Shown here in pieces: positions 52,615 to 61,612 of a DNA stretch of 64,000 nt. The stretch's first letter is position 1, and each line of letters opens with the position of its first letter. Source of the stretch: Lacrimispora amygdalina (GTDB lineage: Bacteria > Bacillota > Clostridia > Lachnospirales > Lachnospiraceae); assembly GCF_900205965.1 (NCBI RefSeq), contig NZ_OAOF01000006.1, positions 1 to 64,000 of the forward strand, written 5' to 3'. A program made the position numbers and the translations under genes. The notes beneath the pieces are model-generated. The model was not told the DNA's origin. It ran no database searches and saw only the letters and a list, made by a program, of their open reading frames with translations.

Positions 52615-53469
52615 ATGAGTGTTAATTGGAAACGCAAAAATAAAGAGCAGGGTATGGATTATATTGAGACAGATCCGGTGCCTTATTTATCCTTTCCTCT
52701 GTTGGAAAAGACAGGACTGGTGGCCCAGGGATTTTCTACAAAGCTTGGGGGAGTCAGCCAGGGGAAATTTGCGACGCTTAATTTTACATTTACCAGAGGT
52801 GACAATCCGGATCATGTTTTAGAAAATTACAAAAGAATGGCTGCTGCTCTCGGGGTAGACGTAAAACGCATGGTTCTGTCTTACCAGACTCATACCACCA
52901 ATGTCCGGCTCGTAACGGAGGAAGATGCAGGCAAGGGAATTGTGAGGGAAAGAGATTTTAAAGATGTTGACGGGCTCATTACCAATGTAGTGGGTATCAC
53001 CCTGGTTACCTTTTATGCGGACTGTGTTCCCTTATATTTTCTGGACCCGGTACACAAAGCCATCGGACTCAGCCATTCGGGCTGGAGAGGCACGGTAAAA
53101 CGAATGGGAGCAGTCACGGTCCAAAAAATGAAGGAAGCATATAATACCAAAGCAGAAGATTTAATCGCCTGCATTGGCCCAAGCATCTGTAAGGACTGTT
53201 ATGAAGTTGGGGAAGAAGTGGCTCTGGAATTTAAAAAAGCTTTTGCCGAGAAAGAATGGAATAAGATTTTACAGGAGAAAGATCATGGTAAATTTCAGCT
53301 GGATTTATGGAAAGCGAATGAAATCATACTGACAGATGCCGGAGTAAGACCGGAGAACATACAGACAACAGATATCTGTACCCGCTGTAATTCCGATTAT
53401 CTTTTTTCTCACCGCATCTGCGGCAATGAAAGAGGCAATCTTGCAGCATTTCTGGGATTGAGAGAATAA
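52615..53469 (+). CDS. pgeF: PgeF/YfiH purine nucleoside phosphorylase (laccase-domain protein)
   Basis: This 284-residue member of the Cu-oxidase_4 family has the zinc-binding His/Cys set in QTHTTNVRLV, ADCVPLYFLDP, GLSHSGWRGTVKRMG and CTRCNSDYLFSHR. Characterised members act as adenosine/inosine phosphorylase and deaminase, or edit the wall precursor UDP-MurNAc-L-Ser. AAAAGGAGG precedes the ATG. It closes the SRP-ribosome cluster before a bidirectional terminator. Confidence 0.93.
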   Translation: MSVNWKRKNKEQGMDYIETDPVPYLSFPLLEKTGLVAQGFSTKLGGVSQGKFATLNFTFTRGDNPDHVLENYKRMAAALGVDVKRMVLSYQTHTTNVRLVTEEDAGKGIVRERDFKDVDGLITNVVGITLVTFYADCVPLYFLDPVHKAIGLSHSGWRGTVKRMGAVTVQKMKEAYNTKAEDLIACIGPSICKDCYEVGEEVALEFKKAFAEKEWNKILQEKDHGKFQLDLWKANEIILTDAGVRPENIQTTDICTRCNSDYLFSHRICGNERGNLAAFLGLRE

Positions 53470-53474
53470 GTTAT

Positions 53475-53519
53475 AAAAAGGTCCGGAAGAATGGTTTGAA
53501 TTCTTCCGGACCTTTTTAT
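53475..53519. terminator. Bidirectional terminator between pgeF and prs
   Basis: A 17-base perfect stem (AAAAGGTCCGGAAGAAT at 53476-53492 and its complement at 53500-53516) with T/A tracts on both sides serves both convergent genes. Confidence 0.9.
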
Positions 53520-53531
53520 CAGGCAGGTGGT

Positions 53532-54710
53532 TTATGCTTTGTATTTTTTCAGTAACTTCTGAATCTTGTCCGTTGAGGAAAGTGCAGTACTGATGGAGAC
53601 ATCATGATTTAAGGAATTAACGATTGCAGCGATATATTTGCTGATATCGGCTTCCACATACCACTCTCTGCTGAATATCTCGTTGGGACGGTAATTTAAG
53701 TTTGTAGTCACAACTCTGTCAATGTATCCTTTGCTGTAAAAGTCGTCAAACTTTTCAAGACCATTGGTGAACAGTCCAAACGTACAGCATACAATGACCT
53801 TGTCCGCCTTACGTTCTTTTAATTCCCTGGCGGTATCAAGCATGCTTTCCCCGGAAGAAATCATGTCGTCTACGATCAGAACCGTTTTACCTTCTACGGA
53901 AGCGCCGAGAAACTCATGAGCTACGATGGGATTGCGTCCGCCTACAATCTTGGAATAATCTCTTCTTTTGTAGAACATACCCATATCCACACTTAAGTTA
54001 TTGGCAAGGTAAACGGCACGGTCCATGGCACCTTCGTCAGGGCTGATGACCATCATGTGTTCTTTGTCAATCTTCAAATCAGGAAATTGTCTTAAGACTG
54101 CTTTGATAAACTGGTATGTCGGCATAAAATTGTCAAAGCCGTTTAATGGGATTGCATTCTGCACTCTGGGATCATGGGCATCAAAAGTAATAATATTGCT
54201 TACTCCCATATTCACCAGTTCTTCCAAAGCCATAGCGCAGTCTAGGGATTCCCGCTTGGTTCTCTTGTGCTGGCGGCTCTCATATAGAAACGGCATAATC
54301 ACGCTGACTCTGTGTGCTGTGGCTGTACATGCGCCGAGAATGCGTTTTAAATCCTGAAAGTGATCGTCAGGAGACATGTGGTTTGTATATCCGTTCACTG
54401 TATAGGATATGCTGTAATTGGTAACATCTACCATTGCGAAAACATCGGTGCCCCGGACAGATTCCTTGACGATTCCTTTTGCTTCGCCGCTTCCAAAGCG
54501 AGGACACTCGCAATTTAGAAGATAAGAGTCGATATCGTAACCGCGGTAGTGAAGATCTGCCTCGCGTCGTTTTAACTCCTCGATATCGTTTCTGCGAAAA
54601 CCGACAATATGGTCATTTACCTTCCTGGCCAGTTGCCCGCAGCTTTCCAGCGCTGCGATCTTAAGGGGAGCAACAGGTAGCTGGTCGTTAAATACATAAT
54701 CATTTGCCAT
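53532..54710 (-). CDS. prs: Ribose-phosphate pyrophosphokinase (long form)
   Basis: This 392-residue protein has two phosphoribosyltransferase-fold domains. The PRPP loop VLIVDDMISSGESMLDTA (near residue 280) and the N-terminal catalytic segment MPFLYESRQHKR (near residue 140) are clear. Prs makes PRPP from ribose-5-P and ATP. The usual bacterial enzyme is about 315 residues; here there is an N-terminal extension and inserts, as in the long form I associate with Lachnospiraceae. GGAGG precedes the ATG. It is monocistronic with its own promoter and a 5' hairpin. Confidence 0.92.
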   Translation of the reverse strand: MANDYVFNDQLPVAPLKIAALESCGQLARKVNDHIVGFRRNDIEELKRREADLHYRGYDIDSYLLNCECPRFGSGEAKGIVKESVRGTDVFAMVDVTNYSISYTVNGYTNHMSPDDHFQDLKRILGACTATAHRVSVIMPFLYESRQHKRTKRESLDCAMALEELVNMGVSNIITFDAHDPRVQNAIPLNGFDNFMPTYQFIKAVLRQFPDLKIDKEHMMVISPDEGAMDRAVYLANNLSVDMGMFYKRRDYSKIVGGRNPIVAHEFLGASVEGKTVLIVDDMISSGESMLDTARELKERKADKVIVCCTFGLFTNGLEKFDDFYSKGYIDRVVTTNLNYRPNEIFSREWYVEADISKYIAAIVNSLNHDVSISTALSSTDKIQKLLKKYKA

Positions 54711-54734
54711 GACAAAGATTCCTCCATAATAAAT

Positions 54735-54763
54735 GAACAGCCAGTCGTAAGACTGCCTGTTTT
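54735..54763 (-). other. Hairpin in the prs 5' leader
   Basis: AACAG and CAGTC (54736-54746) pair with GACTG and CTGTT (54751-54761) around a four-base loop with one mismatch. It lies about 25 bases before the prs ATG in the transcript. Confidence 0.5.
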
Positions 54764-54778
54764 ATAATCTTACATCTT

Positions 54779-54808
54779 TTTATACCATTGAAAGACAGAA
54801 TGCGTCAA
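54779..54808 (-). promoter_or_regulatory. Promoter of prs
   Basis: Minus strand: -35 TTGACG (complement of 54803-54808), 18-base spacer, -10 TATAAA (complement of 54779-54784) with a TG one base upstream. Confidence 0.7.
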
Positions 54809-54851
54809 TAGTCTTTCCCGTATTTCAGTGAAAAAAACAAAAAAGGCTTCC

Positions 54852-54880
54852 TTTACAAAGAGTAACAATCTTGTTATTAT
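54852..54880 (+). promoter_or_regulatory. Promoter of the DUF512-der-plsY-gpsA operon
   Basis: -35 TTTACA (54852-54857), 17-base spacer, -10 TATTAT (54875-54880). Confidence 0.75.
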
Positions 54881-54912
54881 ATAAAAGATAGTTGCAGAAA
54901 GGTAAAATAGAA

Positions 54913-56271
54913 ATGAGCAAAAGAGGACATGTTATTAAAGCGGTTGAGCGCGGTTCGATTGCAGAAGAACTGGAACTGGAACCAGGAGATGAAGTCCTTT
55001 CCATTGACGGACATGAACTGGAAGATATCTTTGATTATGAATATTATGTAAACAGTGAAGCCATTCTTATGGTCGTAAGGAAAAAGAACGGAGAAGAATG
55101 GGAATTAGAAATAGAGAATCAATATGAGGATTTGGGCCTTACCTTTGAGAACGGTCTGATGAGTGAGTACAGGACCTGTAAGAATAACTGCATTTTCTGT
55201 TTTATCGATCAGATGCCTCCAGGAATGAGAGAAACTCTCTACTTTAAAGATGATGATTCCAGACTCTCTTTTTTACAGGGGAACTATGTCACTTTAACCA
55301 ATATGAGTGAGCACGACATAGAACGGATTATTGAGTTTAAGCTGGCTCCTATTAATATCTCTGTTCATACCACAAACCCTGAATTGAGATGTCAGATGCT
55401 TCACAACCGGTTTGCAGGTGAAGCTCTTAAAAAGATAGACCGTCTCTATGAGGCGGGAATATCCATGAACGGGCAGATTGTCCTCTGCAAAGGTGTGAAT
55501 GATAAAGAAGAACTGGAGCGGACAATCGGGGATTTATCTAAGTATCTGCCATATATGGAAAGCGTATCGGTGGTGCCGGTAGGTGTATCGAAGTATCGGA
55601 ACGGCTTATACCCGTTAAGTCCTGTAACAAAAGAGGATGCCATATCTGTTCTGGATATTGTGGAACGGTGGCAGAAGACGCTTTATAAAGAGCATGGATG
55701 CCATTTTATTCATGCCAGTGATGAGTTTTATATTCTGGCAGAAAGACCCATGCCGGAGGAAAAAAGGTATGACGGATATATTCAGCTGGAAAACGGTGTG
55801 GGGATGCTGCGACTTTTAGAGACTGAGGTAGAGGAAGCGTTGAAAGAAGAAGCGGATGATGATGCCATTGAGGAGATTTCCATCGCTACCGGAATGCTTG
55901 CGGCACCGTTTATTGAGAACCATGCAAAGCTGGTTCATGATAAGTTTCCAGGCCGTACCATTCACGTCTATCCAATTGTAAATCATTTTTTTGGCGAACA
56001 GATAACGGTTGCCGGTTTGATTACCGGACAGGATTTAATCGCCCAGTTAAAAGAGAAGTCTCTTGGAAAGAGACTTCTGCTTCCTGAGTGCATGTTTCGG
56101 AGCGGGGAAGAGGTATTTCTTGACGACCTGACCCGGCAGGATGTACAAAATGCTTTACAAGTACAGGTAGATATTGTAAAATCAAGCGGTCAGGATTTCG
56201 TTAACACAGTTTTAGGACACGTAAAAGAAAAGAAACCTTCTTATGACGGATATGAATTAAAGGAGATATAA
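54913..56271 (+). CDS. DUF512 protein with PDZ and radical-SAM-like domains
   Basis: This 452-residue protein has an N-terminal PDZ-like domain (residues about 1-60, AVERGSIAEELELEPGDEVLSIDGHEL). A radical-SAM-like core with CKNNCIFCFIDQMPPGMR (CxxxCxxC, Cys87/91/94) and a C-terminal DUF512 region follow. It is widespread in Clostridia, usually next to der as here; the function is unknown. ATG 54913 follows AAAGGT; the frame extends to 54892 without a better ribosome site. Confidence 0.93.
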   Translation: MSKRGHVIKAVERGSIAEELELEPGDEVLSIDGHELEDIFDYEYYVNSEAILMVVRKKNGEEWELEIENQYEDLGLTFENGLMSEYRTCKNNCIFCFIDQMPPGMRETLYFKDDDSRLSFLQGNYVTLTNMSEHDIERIIEFKLAPINISVHTTNPELRCQMLHNRFAGEALKKIDRLYEAGISMNGQIVLCKGVNDKEELERTIGDLSKYLPYMESVSVVPVGVSKYRNGLYPLSPVTKEDAISVLDIVERWQKTLYKEHGCHFIHASDEFYILAERPMPEEKRYDGYIQLENGVGMLRLLETEVEEALKEEADDDAIEEISIATGMLAAPFIENHAKLVHDKFPGRTIHVYPIVNHFFGEQITVAGLITGQDLIAQLKEKSLGKRLLLPECMFRSGEEVFLDDLTRQDVQNALQVQVDIVKSSGQDFVNTVLGHVKEKKPSYDGYELKEI

Positions 56272-56274
56272 TAT

Positions 56275-57603
56275 ATGAGTAAACCAGTAGTTGCCATCGT
56301 AGGCCGCCCCAATGTGGGGAAGTCTACGCTGTTTAATGTTTTGGCCGGTGAAACTATTTCGATTGTTAAGGATACACCGGGAGTAACAAGAGACCGTATT
56401 TATGCTGACTGTTCCTGGCTGGATATGAATTTCACCCTGATCGATACAGGTGGAATTGAGCCGGACAGCAGCGATGTTATCCTTTCCCAGATGAGGGAAC
56501 AGGCGGAGATTGCCATTGCTACCGCAGATGTCATTGTATTTATTGTAGACGTCCGTCAGGGACTGGTAGATGCCGATTCTAAAGTTGCCGACATGCTGCG
56601 CAAGTCGAAAAAACCAGTAGTTCTTGCAGTAAATAAGGTAGACAGCTTCCAGAAATTCGGCAATGATGTATATGAATTTTATAATCTGGGAATCGGCGAT
56701 CCTATTCCGGTTTCAGCAGCTTCCAGACTGGGTCTGGGTGATCTGTTAGATGAAGTTGCCAAACATTTCGGGAATTTTCAGACAGATGATGAAGAGGATG
56801 ACCGTCCAAGAATTGCAATTGTAGGAAAACCTAATGTGGGAAAATCTTCCATTATAAATCAGCTTCTGGGTGAAAACCGCGTAATTGTATCCAATATTGC
56901 AGGAACTACCAGGGATGCAGTAGATACGGAAATTATTCATGACGGTACAGAATATGTATTTATTGATACAGCCGGACTCAGGAGAAAGAGTAAAATTAAA
57001 GAAGAGCTGGAGCGATACAGCATTATCCGTACAGTCACAGCCGTAGAACGGGCCGATGTGGTAGTTGTGGTAATTGATGCGGAAGAAGGCGTAACCGAGC
57101 AGGATGCCAAGATTGCAGGAATTGCCCATGAACGGGGCAAGGGCATTATCGTGGCTGTGAATAAGTGGGATGCCATTGAAAAAAATGACAAGACCATTTA
57201 TGAATACACAAAGAAAATAAAAGATACCTTGTCCTTTATGCCATATGCGGAATTTATATTTATATCCGCAAAGACCGGACAGAGAATGAATAAACTCTTT
57301 GAACTGATTGATATGGTGCGTGAGAATCAGACACTTCGTGTTGCAACCGGAGTCCTTAACGAAATCATGACGGAAGCAGTTGCTCTTCAGCAGCCGCCGT
57401 CAGATAAGGGCAAGCGTCTGCGCCTTTATTATATCACTCAGGTGGCTGTGAAACCGCCTACCTTTGTTATCTTTATCAATGACAAGGAACTCACCCATTT
57501 TTCTTACACAAGGTATATTGAGAATAAAATCAGGGATGCATTTGGTTTTAAGGGAACTTCCTTAAAGTTTATTTACAGAGAACGGAGCGGAAAGGAACAA
57601 TAA
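56275..57603 (+). CDS. der: Ribosome-associated GTPase Der (EngA)
   Basis: This 442-residue protein has tandem GTPase domains: G1 [12 protein letters not shown] (near residue 9) and [12 protein letters not shown] (near 186), with [19 protein letters not shown] and NKWD motifs. A C-terminal KH-like domain ([24 protein letters not shown]) ends it. It is needed for 50S assembly. AAAGGAG precedes the ATG three bases after the DUF512 gene. Confidence 0.98.
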   Translation: MSKPVVAIVGRPNVGKSTLFNVLAGETISIVKDTPGVTRDRIYADCSWLDMNFTLIDTGGIEPDSSDVILSQMREQAEIAIATADVIVFIVDVRQGLVDADSKVADMLRKSKKPVVLAVNKVDSFQKFGNDVYEFYNLGIGDPIPVSAASRLGLGDLLDEVAKHFGNFQTDDEEDDRPRIAIVGKPNVGKSSIINQLLGENRVIVSNIAGTTRDAVDTEIIHDGTEYVFIDTAGLRRKSKIKEELERYSIIRTVTAVERADVVVVVIDAEEGVTEQDAKIAGIAHERGKGIIVAVNKWDAIEKNDKTIYEYTKKIKDTLSFMPYAEFIFISAKTGQRMNKLFELIDMVRENQTLRVATGVLNEIMTEAVALQQPPSDKGKRLRLYYITQVAVKPPTFVIFINDKELTHFSYTRYIENKIRDAFGFKGTSLKFIYRERSGKEQ

Positions 57604-57605
57604 TT

Positions 57606-58250
57606 ATGGAAAGAATCATCTGTCTTATAGCAGGATATCTTTGCGGACTGTTGCAATCCGGTTATTTTTACGGTAAAACGCATCATATTGATATAAGAAA
57701 CCACGGAAGCGGTAATTCCGGAACGACCAATGCGCTTCGGGTTATGGGACCGAAAGCCGGAGCAGTCGTTTTCTTTGGCGATTTCTTAAAGTCCCTTCTG
57801 CCCTGCATGGCAGTCCGCCTGGTGTTTAAAAATCAGCCGGAGATGATTTATCTGCTGATTCTTTATACCGGCTTTGGTGTGATTCTTGGACATAATTACC
57901 CATTTTATCTGCAGTTTAAGGGTGGCAAGGGAATCGCCGCAACTGCAGGTCTGATTATGGCGGCAGATTTACCAATGACACTGTTATGCCTGGTATCATT
58001 TGTTTTAATCGTAGCGGTTACACGATATGTATCTCTTGGATCTCTGATTGTGGCTACTATATTCGTTGTCTGGATGGTTTTATTTGGAACCATGGGAGCA
58101 TATGGTCTGAACCCGAAACTTCTGCCGGAATTTTACATAGTTGCGGCTCTGATCAGCGGTCAGGCATACTGGCGCCATCGCGCTAATATAGGCAGGCTGA
58201 TCCATGGAAAAGAAAACAAAATATCCTTTGGGTCTGGAAAAACAAAATGA
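57606..58250 (+). CDS. plsY: Acyl-phosphate glycerol-3-phosphate acyltransferase PlsY
   Basis: This 214-residue integral membrane enzyme makes lysophosphatidate from acyl-phosphate and glycerol-3-phosphate. It has the conserved loops GSGNSGTTNALRVMGPKAG (near residue 36), GHNYPFYLQFKGGKGIAAT (near 98) and a C-terminal YWRHRANIGRLIHGKE. The next gene, gpsA, makes its substrate, a common and sensible pairing. Confidence 0.97.
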   Translation: MERIICLIAGYLCGLLQSGYFYGKTHHIDIRNHGSGNSGTTNALRVMGPKAGAVVFFGDFLKSLLPCMAVRLVFKNQPEMIYLLILYTGFGVILGHNYPFYLQFKGGKGIAATAGLIMAADLPMTLLCLVSFVLIVAVTRYVSLGSLIVATIFVVWMVLFGTMGAYGLNPKLLPEFYIVAALISGQAYWRHRANIGRLIHGKENKISFGSGKTK

Positions 58251-58260
58251 GGTGAGTTAG

Positions 58261-59268
58261 ATGGCTAAAATTGGAATCATCGGATCAGGAAGCTGGGGTA
58301 TGGCATTGTCTGTACTTCTATATAATAATGGACATGAGGTGACGGTCTGGTCCGCCCTGCCGGAGGAAGTATTGGAGATGAAGGAAACCCACCGGCATCA
58401 TACGCTTCCGGAACTGGTACTTCCGGATAATCTGGTCTTTACGGAAGATCTGGAAGAAACCATGACAGGGAAAGACCTTTTAGTCACCGCAGTTCCTTCT
58501 GTTTATGTCAGATCAACAGCCAAGCGTATGAATCCGTTCTGCCGTTATGGACAGGTAGTTGTCAATGTGGCAAAGGGAATTGAAGAAGCCAGTCTTATGA
58601 CGTTATCTGAGATATTGGAAGAAGAGCTTCCTATGGCAGATGTTGCGGTTTTATCCGGACCCAGTCATGCAGAGGAAGTGAGCAGAGGGCTCCCAACCAC
58701 TTGTGTGGCAGGTGCTTCCTCCAGAAAAACAGCCGAATACATTCAGAGTATTTTCATGAGCGAAGCGTTCCGTGTCTATACAAGCCCTGATATGCTGGGG
58801 ATTGAGCTTGGCGGATCATTGAAGAATGTAATCGCACTGGCTGCAGGAATTGCAGACGGACTGGGATATGGAGATAATACAAAAGCTGCTTTGATTACCA
58901 GAGGAATTGCTGAGATATCAAGGCTTGGCACTGCTATGGGAGGTAAAATCCAGACCTTTGGCGGCCTGTCCGGGATCGGCGATTTAATTGTTACCTGCGC
59001 CAGTATGCACAGCCGGAACAGAAGAGCAGGCATACTCTTAGGACAGGGGAAATCCATGGAAGAGGCAACGAAAGAAGTAAAGATGGTGGTGGAAGGGATA
59101 TATTCTGCCAAAGCCGCTCTTGCCTTATCAGAGAAATACCAGGTCTCAATGCCCCTTGTAGAACAGGTGAATGCAGTGCTGTTTGACGGTAAGTCTGCTT
59201 CTGAGGCAGTGCGTGATTTAATGCTGCGGGATAAGACAATTGAGAGTTCAGATATTCCGTGGGAATAA
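58261..59268 (+). CDS. gpsA: NAD(P)H-dependent glycerol-3-phosphate dehydrogenase
   Basis: This 335-residue enzyme reduces dihydroxyacetone phosphate to sn-glycerol-3-phosphate for phospholipids. It has the dinucleotide-binding GIIGSGSWGMALSVLL (residues 4-19), VNVAKGIE (near 105), LSGPSHAEEV (near 140) and catalytic GGSLKNVIALAAGIADGLGYGDNTKAALITRG (near 182, containing the active Lys). GAGGTGAG precedes the ATG, 10 bases after plsY. Confidence 0.97.
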   Translation: MAKIGIIGSGSWGMALSVLLYNNGHEVTVWSALPEEVLEMKETHRHHTLPELVLPDNLVFTEDLEETMTGKDLLVTAVPSVYVRSTAKRMNPFCRYGQVVVNVAKGIEEASLMTLSEILEEELPMADVAVLSGPSHAEEVSRGLPTTCVAGASSRKTAEYIQSIFMSEAFRVYTSPDMLGIELGGSLKNVIALAAGIADGLGYGDNTKAALITRGIAEISRLGTAMGGKIQTFGGLSGIGDLIVTCASMHSRNRRAGILLGQGKSMEEATKEVKMVVEGIYSAKAALALSEKYQVSMPLVEQVNAVLFDGKSASEAVRDLMLRDKTIESSDIPWE

Positions 59269-59310
59269 TCTAAAAAATGACTTTATTTTTTTATTTTAAA
59301 CCAAAATTAG

Positions 59311-59339
59311 TTGACATTTTCTAAAAGCCATTCTATTAT
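59311..59339 (+). promoter_or_regulatory. Consensus promoter of the Liv-type operon
   Basis: A perfect -35 TTGACA (59311-59316), 17-base spacer, -10 TATTAT (59334-59339). The leader of about 60 bases has no evident hairpin. Confidence 0.85.
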
Positions 59340-59407
59340 AAAGACTATGTATACGTTACAACGTTAATGCGGCGTATATAAAATCGGTTCAAGAGGAGGA
59401 ATGGATT

Positions 59408-60634
59408 GTGAAAAAATCTATGAAAAAGTTACTGAGCCTTGGTCTGGCAATTGCCATGGCAGCATCTTTAACCGCCTGTGGAAGCGGCAAAGCTTCAGAG
59501 GGCACGACTGCAGCCGGAACAGATACCAAAGGGGAAGCGCAGACCACAGACGCCGGCGGGGCCTCAGGAGAAGGTACCTTTAAGATTGGCGGAATCGGTC
59601 CCATCAGCGGAAGCACTGCAATTTACGGACAGGCTGTAAAGAATGGTGCGGAGCTGGCAGTGGAAGAGATTAACGCAAACGGCGGTATTAACGGAACAAA
59701 GATCGAATTTAATTTCCAGGATGACGAAAATGATACGGAGAAGTCAGTCAATGCTTACAATACCTTAAAAGACTGGGGTATGCAGATGCTGGTAGGAACC
59801 GTTACATCTGCTCCATGTATAGCAGTTGGCGCAGAATCTACCAATGATAATATGTTCCAGCTTACACCATCCGGATCTGCTGTAGACTGTACCAAGTTTG
59901 AGAATCAGTTCCGTGTATGCTTCTCAGATCCGAATCAGGGTGCCGCTTCAGCGCAGTACATTGGTGAAAACAAGCTGGCTACCAAAGTGGCAGTTATTTA
60001 CGACAGTTCTGATGTATATTCTTCTGGTATCCATGACAAGTTTATATCAGAAGCAGCAAATCAGGGAATTGAAATTACAGCTGATGAAGCATTTACAGCA
60101 GACAACAACACAAACTTCTCTGTACAGCTTCAGAAAGCACAGGATTCAGGCGCAGAGCTTGTTTTCCTTCCTATTTACTATTCACAGGCGGCTTTAATTC
60201 TTGCCCAGGCAAAGCAGATGGGTTATGAACCTGCATTCTTTGGCTGTGATGGTCTTGACGGAATTCTTACAGTAGAGAATTTTGATACTGCACTTGCAGA
60301 GAATTTAATGCTTTTAACACCTTTTGCAGCAGATGCCCAGGATGAGCTCACTCAGAAATTCGTAGCTTCTTTTAAAGAGAAATACGGCGAGACTCCCAAC
60401 CAGTTTGCAGCAGATGCTTACGACGCAGTTTATGCAGTGAAAGCTGCTGCTGAAAAAGCAGGTATCACAGCCGATATGGATGCATCTGCAATCTGTGATA
60501 AATTAAAAACCGCAATGACTGAGATATCCATCAATGGTCTGACCGGAGAAAACATGAAGTGGAATGCAGACGGAGAACCTGATAAGGCTCCTAAGGCAAT
60601 CAAGATTGTAAACGGCGCATATACAGCAATGTAA
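59408..60634 (+). CDS. livJ: Branched-chain amino acid ABC transporter substrate-binding lipoprotein
   Basis: This 408-residue protein has a lipoprotein signal ending in the lipobox LTAC (Cys about residue 22), a Gly/Thr-rich linker and a type I periplasmic-binding domain of the Peripla_BP_6 family (IGGIGPISGSTAIYGQAVKNGAELAVEEINANGGING). It captures leucine/isoleucine/valine or related amino acids; exact specificity is not readable. GTG 59408 is used because GAGGAGGA ends eight bases before it. Confidence 0.93.
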   Translation: MKKSMKKLLSLGLAIAMAASLTACGSGKASEGTTAAGTDTKGEAQTTDAGGASGEGTFKIGGIGPISGSTAIYGQAVKNGAELAVEEINANGGINGTKIEFNFQDDENDTEKSVNAYNTLKDWGMQMLVGTVTSAPCIAVGAESTNDNMFQLTPSGSAVDCTKFENQFRVCFSDPNQGAASAQYIGENKLATKVAVIYDSSDVYSSGIHDKFISEAANQGIEITADEAFTADNNTNFSVQLQKAQDSGAELVFLPIYYSQAALILAQAKQMGYEPAFFGCDGLDGILTVENFDTALAENLMLLTPFAADAQDELTQKFVASFKEKYGETPNQFAADAYDAVYAVKAAAEKAGITADMDASAICDKLKTAMTEISINGLTGENMKWNADGEPDKAPKAIKIVNGAYTAM

Positions 60635-60646
60635 CATGACCCGCTG

Positions 60647-60677
60647 GAGGGCCGTCCAAGGGACGACCCTCTTATTT
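60647..60677 (+). terminator. Attenuating hairpin between livJ and livH
   Basis: GAGGG-GTCC pairs with GGAC-CCCTC around a short AAG loop, then TTATTTAAT. It is probably a partial terminator that raises the ratio of binding protein to permease. Confidence 0.7.
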
Positions 60678-60718
60678 AATATAATTTTCTTTAAAAAAGA
60701 CGAATGAGGTGCGTTGGT

Positions 60719-61603
60719 ATGATGAGTTTCATATCCTATTTTATTAATGGTTTAAGCCTGGGCAGTGTATATGCAATCATTGCTCTTGGATATACCATGG
60801 TATATGGCATTGCCAAGATGCTTAATTTTGCTCATGGCGATGTTATTATGATTGGAGGATACGTGGTGTTCACAGTTGTCAGCACAATGGGCTTAGGTCC
60901 TGTTGCGGGCATTCTCCTTGCGGTTATTCTATGTACTGTACTGGGCGTGGTTATTGAGGGCGTCGCTTATCGTCCTTTACGTATGGCAAGTCCTCTGGCA
61001 GTTCTGATTACGGCAATCGGTGTGAGCTACCTGCTTCAAAACATCGCACTGCTTGTCTTTGGCTCCAATCCTAAGTCCTTTACTTCTGTTGTAACGATTC
61101 CGGCATTAAAGCTGGCAGAAGGAAAGCTTACGATCTCAGGTGAGACGATTGTTACAATTATCAGCTGTGTAGTTATTATGATTGGACTGACTACATTTAT
61201 CAAGAAGACAAGAGCAGGACAGGCGATGCTTGCTGTGTCAGAAGATAAGGGAGCAGCTCAGTTAATGGGAATTAACGTAGACGGCACCATCGCACTTACC
61301 TTTGCGATTGGTTCTGCACTGGCGGCGATTGCAGGAGCACTTCTTTGCTCTGCATATCCAACCCTTACCCCATACACTGGTTCCATGCCTGGTATTAAGG
61401 CATTCGTAGCAGCTGTATTTGGCGGGATTGGTTCCATTCCAGGTGCGCTAATCGGCGGTCTGCTTCTGGGTGTTATTGAAAACCTGAGCAAGGCCTATAT
61501 TTCATCCCAGCTGTCAGATGCCATTGTATTTGCAGTTCTCATCGTTGTACTTCTTGTAAAGCCTACCGGAATTCTCGGCAAGAAGATCAATGAGAAAGTA
61601 TAG
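60719..61603 (+). CDS. livH: Branched-chain amino acid ABC transporter permease LivH
   Basis: This 294-residue membrane protein has about eight helices and LivH signatures INGLSLGSVYAIIALGYTMVYGIAKMLNFAHGD (near residue 8) and GGIGSIPGALIGGLLLG (near 240). It forms half of the channel with LivM. ATG 60719 follows GAGGTG; an ATG at 60704 overlaps that site. Confidence 0.95.
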   Translation: MMSFISYFINGLSLGSVYAIIALGYTMVYGIAKMLNFAHGDVIMIGGYVVFTVVSTMGLGPVAGILLAVILCTVLGVVIEGVAYRPLRMASPLAVLITAIGVSYLLQNIALLVFGSNPKSFTSVVTIPALKLAEGKLTISGETIVTIISCVVIMIGLTTFIKKTRAGQAMLAVSEDKGAAQLMGINVDGTIALTFAIGSALAAIAGALLCSAYPTLTPYTGSMPGIKAFVAAVFGGIGSIPGALIGGLLLGVIENLSKAYISSQLSDAIVFAVLIVVLLVKPTGILGKKINEKV

Positions 61604-61612
61604 GTGGACAAA

